DNA of 64,000 nucleotides from Perkinsus olseni (taxonomy: Eukaryota; Perkinsozoa; Perkinsida; Perkinsidae). The stretch covers positions 62,001-126,000 of the forward strand of contig JABANP010000046.1 in assembly GCA_013115135.1 (NCBI GenBank), in the 5' to 3' direction. Below the pieces are notes generated by a model. That model had not been told where the DNA came from, did not search any database, and saw only the letters and a program-made list of their open reading frames with translations. This document shows, piece after piece, positions 12,080 to 22,716 of the stretch (its first letter is position 1; the number at the start of each line of letters is the position of its first letter). Position numbers and translations under genes: made by a program.

Positions 12080-13468
12080 TATCGACGTTTCTGTCCTCGT
12101 CCATCTGCGCTCGTCGATTTTGACCGCTTTCTCAGCGCGGTATCATTGTAATTAAGTGACCTTTGATCAAGATGATAGTATCATATTTTGAGTCTAGAAC
12201 CTCTCTCGCCATATCACCTCTCTCTTCATCTCTTATCATAGTCGTCGTCAAGGCGTCGGAAGACTATCACCCTATTTATCACAACAATCTCAGTGTAAAT
12301 GGTTCAGTGTGTGCACTGTTCCTTCCCCTGCTCATAATGTCTTACTGCTGCTGCTGTCTCCGCTCTTCCTTTTTTGTTCTTGCTGCTGCTATTGGCTTGA
12401 ACGTCTTATTTGATATGTATCATCCTGGCACCTCTTGTGTGCATCATCTGAAAGACCACCAACAGGACACCCGGGATTCCGTAGCTTGGACACTGTGCTC
12501 CAGCTGTGATGCAAAGAAGCATCGTATTTTTATAGTCGCTTCAACTGTGGTCCGGAGGCAGAAAGATCGTATCATTATAGTCACTTTTTAGGCTGCTAGG
12601 AGAGTCAGCAGCCGTAGCGCTTGATCGCCCGTTGAGTTTAGCTTTTGTTTGCGAGTGTTGTCTTATTCTCTGATCATAGAGCTGCAAGCGAATAGGTGTA
12701 ATCGTTTAACTCACATGATGATTTGTTGTTGTCTTGTCACCATTGCCTCAATGTTCTACAGCAGGTGTAGCATAAGTCGTCGGAGGTCCTGCTCGGCTCG
12801 ACAAGTCCTTTGAGGATCATCCAGGGCAAATCCTCACGGCCGTGGCGCTCAGCCAAGAGCTGGTTCCACCGTTTTTACCGTTCGACGCCAACATGCCAAT
12901 GTTAGCATCCAGCGTCGATCATCATCATCGATCTCTCCGCATCATCAACTAGATCTTGTTGTTATCTACTAGATCCCTTTCCATCCGACATTGCTGGATG
13001 GTGAGGGTCGTTATTTTTTTCCGCGTGGGTCAAGCCGTGGCGATGGGATCTGAGAAGGCCCTCTGCCACCTTGATCTTATGCTGTTACTTGCAGCACTAC
13101 GTGTGCCATTGTACGTTTTTTACTGCTCGTATGGTCGAGCAAATTCTTAGTGCAGCACTAGCATCATCGTCATCGTGATCATCTACTAGTTTTGTTACAA
13201 CTCTAGGGACTGCGGGTGTAGATTGAGTTTCGGTAGTAATAGACTACTGCGAGTAGTCTTGGTAGTACATCTGCCGTTTCCTCTACTGCTACCACCGCTG
13301 TTTCCTTAGAGCCCATCCGTTTGCTTGCTAACTACCGTGCTACCCTACAGCCACTGCAAGTTGCGTTGTCAATTTCCCAGAGTGAGATGGAACAGATTCG
13401 GGCGTTTCATAGGTGGCTCAGTCCTTCCCGCGGAGTTGCATTTCGTCTACTACCGTCATTCCTGTTCA
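12080..13468. other. Intergenic, nothing seen
   Basis: No recognisable gene. There are CTG/CTGCTG patches (around 12345-12400) and ATC/CAT repeats (12918-12945 and 13163-13186). Confidence 0.4.
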
Positions 13469-16045
13469 ATGCGGTCAACGCCTCGGAAGCCATCAGATGC
13501 CACCTCGCAGTGCTCGGGCGAGGAGACTATGCTGATAGAGAGTCTTCGAAAGCAGGTGGGTGTCGTTGTTGGACGATCATCAGCGTAGACCTGACCCGAT
13601 AGGTGCAGCTGCTTTCGTTGGAGAACTCTCTGTTGGTGAAAAAGGCGGAGGTCCTAGTCGGGCCTCGAGGGGGCTCTGGCCAGAATGCCCCGACGGGTTC
13701 TGTAAGTGTAGCTCGAGAAATGGCTGATGGCGCTGAGAGTGTGAGGAAGGAGATAGATGAGCTGAGGAAGGCATTGGACGAGAAGCGAACGGAAGCGGCA
13801 GAACTGCGGAGGAGTCTCGAAGAGCAGAAAATAAAGAGTAGGCAGTTTCGTCGACAGCAGGGTTGGGATCCTGCACCTGGGAGCTCCATCGGGAACGCCT
13901 CGGGTGTATAGGATGATCGAGACGCGTGGCCGTGCGTTCTTGCCGCTACGGCTTGATGGTCGCACTTGGACTGTCGTCAGGTGAAAACACAGCTATACAG
14001 GTCAATCTGGATGCCCAGGCTAGGATAGAGAAGTTGTCTAAGGAATTAGAATGCACTAAGAAGCAACTGAAAATGGCCGACGAGGAAGCAGACACCATAT
14101 GGGCCGAGAGGGTTCACTCAGAGAGGAGGCTCAGGGACATCATAGAGCAGGGCGATGGGGAGCTACACAAGTGATAGACGTTGGGTCTCTGTCATCATCC
14201 TTGACTGTCCGGTTGACTCTTCAGGTTGATGGCTGAGGTATCCTCTCTCCGGGCCCTGTTGGACGAGCGGGAGAAGGCTTTGCATTCAATGGAGACTCGA
14301 GTAGAGCGGTTGGGTTGTGGATCATTTTCGTCGCTGCGCAGTAGGCAATAGTCACGTCAGTTCGAGGCTTGACAGCAGCAAAGATCATATGACTTGGCCG
14401 TTACATCTTCGTAGAAACATGCGTATAGGAAATACCGTTGGAAGTCTGGTCGTGAATGTTCTCTATGTAAGCCTTTGTGTTCCGGCTGTGGTGGCTCGAG
14501 GCCGTCTAACGTATTGTCGCCCCCGAGTTCCTGATCGAACAGGGGCGGCATACAGGTGGCTGCTCGGGAGGTCATTCGACACGATGAAACGACGCTGGAG
14601 CGGCGAGCAAGAGAGCTCGAGGAGGAGTGCAAGAGTTTAAGGCAAATCTGCGATGTTGAGAAAGAAGCGAGGGCGTCGGCTGAGGAGAAGCTTACGCTGG
14701 TGGAGCAGTGAGTGTGAAGGACAGAGCTGTCCATACCGACCGCGCGCCTGAAAATTGCCATTATCAGGGAGATGAACAAGCTTCATAAGGAGTGCGAGAG
14801 GCTCCGCGGTGATGCCGATCAACTGCCACTTGTCATCGGCAAGCTCAGTGAGTGTAAGAAGGCCTTGGAACGGACTACAGCGGAGAAGGTAACATGGACT
14901 CGACGCGATTAGCAGCGAGACGACGTGGAGGCACGAGTGTCACTCGGGAATCTGCTCGACTTGATCTCGATGTTAATCCGCGGTCGTAGAATGCTCCCTC
15001 TCTTGTGAACTCTTAAGCATCCTGTCGTTGTGGAGGTTGTCGCAGTCAGGCGGAGCAAACGTCTCGAGCAGATCGCGAGCAGAGTAATAGGGAAGAAGCC
15101 GAGAAAGAGCTGAGAAAATTGAAGGACGAAATGAATGAGCTCCTCATCAAAATGCGGGTGGACATGGAATGTGTAGGCAGGGCGGGCGGACCACGGGTTA
15201 CTTGTAGTTCGGCTAGCTCTTCTGAAGTGGAGGCTGGGCATGTGCACGAATTCCAAAATGCAGCTTTGCCTGAGCGACTGTGAGTAGCGTGAGCCTTACA
15301 ATGACCTCTCTGCCGCCCAGGCACTAACGCGAACTCGATTGCTCTCAATTTGGGTCCTGCCCTTCGATTGAGTCGAGTGTCGGTGGCCAGGTTCAAGTCG
15401 AAACCTTCAAGCGAGAGTTGGCGGAGGCCAGAGTTTTGATGACGGAGCATCAAGCTGAGGCGGCCAAGTCTCGAGACGAGGTGGGAAGGATGGGGCGCTT
15501 TGTTGGGTCGAAGTAGCCAATAGGTCTGCCGCCTGAGGGCCGAGCTTGACTTGATGAAGACATCGCAGCTGGATAGGATAGTGCAGGAGAACGATCGGCT
15601 GAAGCGACGGAGCGCCGAGATGCAGCAGCTGCTGGACACAGCTCACGAGGAAGCCCTCCAGTGCGCGTCAACGGGGCGTTGGTATTCACTACGTGGCCCG
15701 TAGGTTTCGCAAGGGGGCCGGCGACGCGGAGGCACTTCGGAAAGAGAAGGCAACGCTACTGGAGGAACTAGACCGAATCAAGCGTGAATATTGCGACGAG
15801 AAGCAGCGGCACGCGGAGGAAGTGGCGAGCTTCAAGAGCACTGTCGAGACACAGCGGGAGAAGTTGAACCGGTTGGAAGGGTTGCATAGGGAAATCGAAA
15901 GGATCGACGTAGCGTGCTGGAGTCGACTCGTCTGTGTGATGCTGGCGGAGTTCAGTTACATAGTGGCCTGTCTGCCTTGCAGTCTCTGGCGAGGACGGTC
16001 AGCGGTGTCCGTGAAAGCTCGGGAGGGGAGGCTGTACTGCAGTGA
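13469..16045 (+). CDS. Long coiled-coil protein of unknown function
   Basis: A chain of plus-strand exons encodes almost pure heptad-repeat coiled coil. It begins with ATG at 13469 (exon 13469-13555) and joins in phase to 13603 onward (VKKAEV..., EIDELRKALDEKRTEAAELR). Further coil segments lie at about 14000-14171 (ARIEKLSKELECTKKQLK), 14224-14320, 14560-14708, 14768-14890, 15050-15170, 15400-15480, 15535-15660 and 15702-15908. The last piece runs into a small exon after a CTTGCAG acceptor and stops at TGA 16043-16045. Introns are short and GT-AG. Composition resembles golgin, myosin-tail or centrosomal coils, which cannot be told apart by eye. Exon borders in the middle are approximate. Confidence 0.65.
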
Positions 16046-16190
16046 GCATGTCTACGTGAATGGTGATGTAGCCTTTACAATGGGAGCTTTTGTTGGGCTG
16101 AGTGAGGCAACCTAGGGAGCGACAAAATGGCTGTTTCACAGGGGTGGAGATTATCTTTTTTTCGGCGGGGAGAGGGAGCGCTCAGTGGTC

Positions 16191-19100
16191 ATGATAGATC
16201 CAGCTACCGCGACAGGCGAGAATGGCAGTATCAGCAGCCCAGGAACGGACGAGGGCCCTACTAGCGTTTACAAGGCGGCGAGGTCCTCTGAAGCCACCTA
16301 TATTGAACCTTCTCCCATCACCCAGCAGAGCTCCATTGCTAAGTTATCGATGGGAGCGGTGAGCAGCAGCGGTATGCGGTATTTCGTAATGACTCACTCA
16401 GACGGAGGCATCCTTCCACTCGGTCGCTTCGGATGTTGAACCATCGCCGACTCACGAGGATCGAGAAGAGCCAGCTCCACAGAGGATAATGTAAACAGCT
16501 GGAGGGCTTCTCTGAATCACTTGTGAAACTAATACCATCGGCGTCTGTCCCGGCAGGTCTGATACCCAGAGGCAATTGCATGATATTCTCACAACGGAGT
16601 GTCTGGTCTCGACCGTACCCTGCAGTGGCTGTGGTTGTAAAGTGGGTGAGTAGGAGTGAGGGTAGCGTGAGTCGTGGAGTACTGATAGCACTGAGCTGAG
16701 CGTCTCTGAAGGAGCGCCGCAGATGGACGAGACAACCGTGGCGATACATCTCTTGCCATCTCTTGCTGTTGTCGAATCGCACCTCCGAGCCCTGTGATGG
16801 CTTGCATAACTGGCGATTCTCTTCAGCACACCTCCGCGACCATCCGTTGTTCGATGACGTTGGCACGTGTGTGAGGTGTCTGGACTACTTGGACCCGGAC
16901 ACAACACTAGCAGGGAAAGCGGCCCAGGACACAGCTCGAGAGCTAATTAATACTGGCTGGGAACGTGATGATGATGACAAGGAGGTAGGCCACTCGGTGG
17001 CTAGTTGCCTCAAGGGAACAGAGGTGGTATCGCCTACACGATGAGACTCTCATCATGAGAGTCACCGCGGTCGGTACCTGGGTTGTTCTGAGCTGTACAG
17101 TGCAACTCAAAGTCGACTCGGCTGCAGACCACTGGATCTCTTCGGCTCATCATTATACGCCAACAATGAGAAGCCACCGAGTTCTGAATTATTCACACTG
17201 TCTGTACCAGCAGCTGCCGTCGAGGGAACCCTGGCTTCCTCTCATAGCGACACACTACGCATAGTCGTACTGGAGATATATTGATGAGCACTATCCGCGA
17301 TTCTCATGGTGATCTTTGGCAGATCTACTGTAGACTGTGTGGTGAGGGAGGAGAGATCCTACAATGTGACAAATGCATCAAAGCACTATGCAGGTCTCAC
17401 ACCTGTCTTGGCGCTTGAACGGGTCATTGAAGGGATCTTAGGTTATGCCTGAGTCGGTGGCTGGGGGAAGAGCATTGGGAGCAATTAACAAGCAGTGACA
17501 GCGACTGGTATTGTCCGGACTGCGAAGTGAACACGACCGGGATATCCCCGCTTTTGCAACTTATAGGGGAGGTACAGCGGAGCACGGGCTACCCCCATTT
17601 GCGGCAAATATTCGGACGGGCCACCCAAGTCCACGACTCATTGACCCTGAGTACATCGTGGCCTTCTCAGAGACAACTGGCGGCACTGCTGGCATACGTG
17701 TCGAAAGTGCCAGTCATGGAAGCATCCGCTCATCGAGCTGAGATGACTGCAGATGACCCTCATCCAGCCCTGCCGCTGCGGCAGCACTCTCAGTGGCCGG
17801 TATGGCTCCGGAACGGCGGGTGAGGGCTCGGCTCAGTATTTTTGCGCAATGAGCTCTGGAGGGTCGAATAGGCCCTCAGCTTCTCTTGCTGTTAGAGCCA
17901 CCTGTATAGCACAGGCAGTTGTGACGCCCAGACCCCCGGTTGCTCCTCTTGTGTTGGTCAGGTCGGTCGAAGTCCTAGCATGTCGGCAATGGCGGGAAGC
18001 TTCAGTGATAGAGGTCTTCGATGACACCTGCTACTGTCGGTATCAAACGGCTCGAGGGCTCTGGAGTGAGGAGATCCCACCACAAAGGATTCGTCGGCCG
18101 GGGGCTGGGAACACTGTTAATAAAGAAGGAGTAACAGGGCGCACTAGGGTCCCTAGTCTAGGGACCTCAAGGCTAGCCTTGCCTCCTATTTGGCGACCCT
18201 CAGGACGTGCTCATCGATGGGCGTTCGGTGTCTGTTTGCCGAAGAGAAGAACCGGAGCCCGAGCTGGAGAAATTTGTCTTGAACGAGGACATATCGCGAG
18301 GTGGCGTTATGCTACACAGGAACGACCTTCGCAGCGCGACCTGTTCAGGGCTCGAACGTCTACCAATCCCTCTGGTCGTGGATCAGATCCGCTTGGGCGA
18401 AACGAAAGTATTATGCAGGAGCTTATAATGCGGTATGAGTCGCCTTTCAGGGGGAGGCCTTGACTCGAGTATGGCTGCCAACATTCACATATGTTAATCA
18501 TTCAGTGGCGGGGAAATCCTTAATCGGCACTGCCATTCCTATCCGATGTGTTGGCGCGTGTGTTGGTTGCCAAGGAGACCGGTGAGCTCGGGGTGAGTGC
18601 GATACGTGACGATACGCAGCAGTAGCCATGCGGAGCCTGAGATAGTTGTGGACGTCTCACCAAGGCCATGGCTCTGTCTGGAGAATTCTCCGGTGGCGTC
18701 ATGCTTTTCTCGCAGCAATTTGCCAGGGGCGGAGTCATTCCAACTAGTCAGCAAGCCGAATCCTGGCGCTTTACGACTACTGCAGCCGATTTGACCTGGC
18801 CGATTTGCTGAGAGTGTCTACCTGGACTGGCTCTGGTTAAAAGAGGCTCTCCTTAGAGGCCTCCCATGCGGGGAGGGTCGTAGTCACACAGCGGCCGGTG
18901 CATAAGGATCCGAGAACTTGATACCCCGCTATCCCACCCCGCTATCCCTGTTCCTGACCCAGGATATGTCGACACCACTGATCCAAGGGAGTGAGCTACA
19001 CTCTACTGGCATTTCTGATTCAGGTCTAGTAGAGCCGAATCAGTAAAGCAGCCCTACTACGACTATAACCGTAGTATGAACTGTTTCTCTTTGCCCGTCC

Positions 19101-21555
19101 TCTGTGACTATACACAACTCTCCGTGGTGATACCAGCTCTGCGTGGCAGAGCTATCCTTAATCCCCCAGCAACCAAGTATCTCTAGCGTCGTCTCATATT
19201 TACCTGTTACTGGTGGAAGTTCCACAGCCTTGTCACTCACGCCTACAACAACTCTCCTCTACCAGACTCCTCTCTTGCTGCTGCTGCCGTTATTCTAAAC
19301 GACCTGTACCTAGCCAAGGGCTCTACCACATTGCTGCCCGGTGGAGCTGCGGATCGTCCCCTGTCTCCTGCTGCCGAGCACTTCATCGAGGCGTTCGAGG
19401 CCATACCACCATCTGAGCTGGCATCCAAGGTCGACAACAAAGTTGCTCAGGTGGCGGCGGCAGTGAGGGAGTCTCTCGGTGTCAGCCTCAAGCTCTATCA
19501 GGCCAACTGGGAACTCAGACGAGCGGCATTACGTAAGTCCTGGGCTCTCTCCTCTGTCAGCCGGATTCTACGGGGAGTGTACGGGATTCTATGGAAGAGT
19601 TGTCCTCTTAGCAGTCTCATCTTGCCGACGAATAGATCCGCACGACGTGCAGTGCACGCCAATCTGCATAAGCAGGTTTGGCCAAACTATCTATCTTGAT
19701 CGGCTACCCCAAAGAGCTGGAGAGGGGGCGGGTCCGTTTACTCTCATCAATAAGCATCTGAATCAGGAATCTGGCCTCCAACGTCGGGAGTGTAACAGAA
19801 GGGCTCATGACGTGGAATGCTGGTGGTTATCTGGATATGCGGAGTGTCTCGGTTTGGCGTCTACGGGTGAATCGAAGCAAACCTCTGAATAATCCTACGG
19901 GGAGATCTGAGCAACTCCTACGACGCTGTGAGTCACAGCGTGTGACACACGTGAACCTCGCGGGGATTTGTATGTTCGCTCCGCGTAAAAAGAAGGTAAC
20001 ACTTAGCTTATGAATTGCATCGCGTGTCTTAAAGACACTGTCTTTCTGTGCTTCCTTGGTCACTAGTTTACTGTAGACGGAAACAAATCACTCTGTTGTC
20101 GATTCATGTATGAAAATACTATTCTTGAGTGCACAGTGCATTCGAGTCTCGCAACTCGGGCCTGCGGGATGTCGGATAGTGCGCATGGCAGACCTAAGAA
20201 AATAAAAATTGTATATGTGGTGGATGTGTGTGTTCGCCAGATGCCAACGCGAGCCGTCTTTCAAAGAGAGGGAACTGCGGGAGATTGAGTGGAGAAATCG
20301 TGTGGAAGTTGCTCTGGGCACGTCAGACTGCGGTCGCACATCTCTCTGCAGCTGGGGTGCGTATACTAAGAATGGTGAGTGAGTCTTTTCATAGTCGGCC
20401 AATGGCAATCATTGCTAGGCCAGAGCGCGGTCGTGCCCTCGCTCGCGACCGTCGTCGTTCGATCCACCAGTAGGAGCTAGGTCCGAGCCGCAGGGTGAAT
20501 TGTTGGCGTATTTATTTGTCCGGAGGGTCATGCCGGTGTTATCAGGATATTTGAAGTGGACATTGGACTGCATTGTTGAGTGCAACTTCCTTTGTGACTG
20601 CAACTACAATACCTGCCCCCTCCGAGTTGTTCAGAAAGGAATCACAAAACGGCTTGAAGTTTTCTGGTCAGCCTGCAACTCTGAGACCGCTGCCCGTGAA
20701 ATTGCTCATTGTTCAGGACTGGTCGTGATCGCGGCTGGGGCGTGAGGTCAGTCGAGCCCATCAAGGTGGGTTCAGCGTCCCCAGAACATCGGTGGGCCTA
20801 CATCCGCTGCAGGCGGGAGCTTTTATATGTGAGTATGCCGGTGAATTGCTGCCTGAGAGCGTCGCTGAAGCTCGAGGGAAGGAACTTAGTGATAACTATC
20901 TCTTTGACCTCGCCCGTCATGGTGCTGGCAAAACGTAAGGTGCCCATTTGCAGCTGCGACCAGCTAGGGTTGGGCTCTCCAGGTGGAAAGTAGGAGCAGG
21001 CGGAGCGCAGCCTCCTCGGAAGAAACGATCGACTTTGGCGGGTGATCGCGAAGTGGAGACCGGCTCTAACGGAGAGGTGAAGCTCTCTTGTCTCCCATCA
21101 CAGTCGGATGTATAATCTTTCCAGACATTCCAATGCTCTTCGTCCGAAGACGATGACTCTGTTGTCTCGATATGCGAGGACGTCGCGAGGAATTCTGAGT
21201 TCACTATAGATGCTCATTACTTCGGCAACGTTGGTGGGTCAAAGGAGCCGCGTCTGTCTCCTTTGATTGTGCTGGCTCCAGGTCGGTTTGTGAACCATAG
21301 CTGCTCGCCCAACTTGGTCATACAGCGGGTACTCGTCGATACTCACGACTACCGCCTACCAAGGCTGGCTTTGTTCGCAGAGACTAACATCGATTCTTTG
21401 GTGGAGCTCACGTAGCTTTCGGCATGTAGCGGTTTCTCGATAGCCCCGCTTGTCCCACTTTCAGGTATGACTACGGATATCGAGTGGGGCTGGTGGCAGG
21501 CAAGACGATGGAGTGTAAATGCGGATCGGCAAACTGCAAGCGGAGACTTTACTGA
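16191..21555 (+). CDS. Histone-lysine methyltransferase with ADD/PHD finger, Tudor-like and SET domains
   Basis: A likely nuclear enzyme that methylates histone lysine, of the H3K9 type judged by its pre-SET region. In order: a disordered N-terminus from ATG 16191; a Cys-rich segment at ~16615-16640; an ADD-like zinc module (CVRCLDYL near 16875, CRLCGEGGEILQCDKC at 17330-17385, WYCPDCE near 17510); a Tudor/Agenet-like barrel at ~17965-18105 (VEVLACRQWREASV); pre-SET CDCNYNTCPLRVVQKG at ~20595-20650; SET (GWGVRS, CEYAGELL, RFVNHSCSPN, LALFAETNI, YDYGY); and post-SET CKCGSANC. Exons at the end join in phase: up to 20666, 20717-20765, 20813-20934, 21125-21233, 21282-21411, 21465-21555. An extra exon at ~20960-21078 (basic, Gly-rich) is possible inside the SET insertion. 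Catalytic NHSCxPN and the zinc cysteines are intact. I cannot exclude that the ADD part and the SET part are two genes; 18.2-20.4 kb is only partly resolved. Confidence 0.8.
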
Positions 21556-22026
21556 GTATTCATAAGCTTGACCTCTTTCTCTCCGACATAGTTGTGTTGA
21601 GCTCCTGATAATGGGGAGGCACCGTCTTCCTATGCCAGCGCGGCACATCACTGTGGCTTCTGCAGCAGAAGCCACAGTTACAAGTTCTGCTGAAGTTCTG
21701 CTATAAGTCCTAGTAGGCGAGTCTCCCAGCGCCTCATGAGATGTGCGAGAGTCTGGACTCCGGGTCGGTTTCTACAGCAGCTAATGAAGGAATACAGTCG
21801 ATGAAGAACAGCGGAATCTACAACGGACGGCCAGGGCGTGCTGAGGTCTAGATAAGACTGGCTACAGTAGAAAGGTTACGGAAGCGGATTGAGTTAGCGA
21901 CCACGTGAGTAAGGCATCAAAGATTGCCTCGCGGTAGGAACCTGTCAAACACCACAACTCAAGGAGCTGTGAGCGTTTCATCTCATCTAGCCTGGGTTGA
22001 AAAGTATCAAGATCTCGGACATCTGT
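21556..22026. other. Intergenic, nothing seen
   Basis: Between the SET gene stop and the decayed tRNA. It contains an imperfect inverted repeat built on GTGGCTTCTGCAG around 21650-21680 but nothing else that I can support. Confidence 0.4.
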
Positions 22027-22108
22027 GACAATTTGGCCGAGTGGTTAAGGCGGCGGCCTGTTAAGCCGTTGGGCTCTGCCCGCGAGGGTTTGAATCCCTC
22101 AGGTGTCG
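22027..22108 (+). pseudogene. Decayed tRNA-Ser body carrying a GTT (Asn) anticodon
   Basis: Base for base this is the tRNA-Ser(GCT) of the arrays, including the long variable arm, but on the plus strand and outside the arrays. It carries several changes. Anticodon GCT has become GTT (22060-22062). The fifth acceptor pair is A opposite G. The T-loop/B-box reads GGTTTGAATCC instead of GGTTCGAATCC, losing C56. The lost B-box cytosine and the acceptor mismatch argue for a dead copy. If it were expressed and still charged with serine it would read Asn codons as Ser. Confidence 0.75.
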
Positions 22109-22716
22109 TTGTTGCGGCCGTGTTGGCTCGTTGGTCGTGACTGGTTTAATACTCAAGTTGAGATCGAAGGCGTTTTAATGTTTGGGGAGTCGAGCTGCGC
22201 AAGACAATCAATTCCATCTCGGGCGGTCACCAGTCGAACTTGTCCCCCTCAATTTGAGGCCTCAAACTCAGGGTACAACTTGCAGAATACTCCCGATGTC
22301 GTAGGGAAAATCTGAGACAAGACATATGGCTGAGTTTGTGCCTTCCTAAATTTGGGTGGGCTGGGATCGGGGAACAGCCTGGTATCGTCCCCATCTCTCA
22401 ACTCGGCCTGCAGCTCAGTCGAGCCTTCAAAAGAAAATGTGCTCGTTCAGTCTCCTCCTTCGTGGCGACGCCTCCCGGCTGCCTCTCGAATTTTTCTGCC
22501 CATCCCAGCCTCCCGTTCTTGCAGGATGCTCGTTCGCTTTCACCCTTGTGCCGATCTGACGTTGCTATCGACATGCAGTGACTTGCCCGCCCCTGCATGG
22601 AAGTCGCGATTCCGCGCGTCATGTGGAGCTGATGGCAGGCACAGACTGGTGGTTGCATTGTGCATCATCGTGCTCAGCTTCTTTTCCATAGGCGTAGCTG
22701 TGTTGAGTCACTGATA
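22109..22716. other. Unassigned region 5' of the transporter gene
   Basis: No recognisable product. It may hold a 5' exon or promoter of the SLC44-like gene. Confidence 0.3.
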
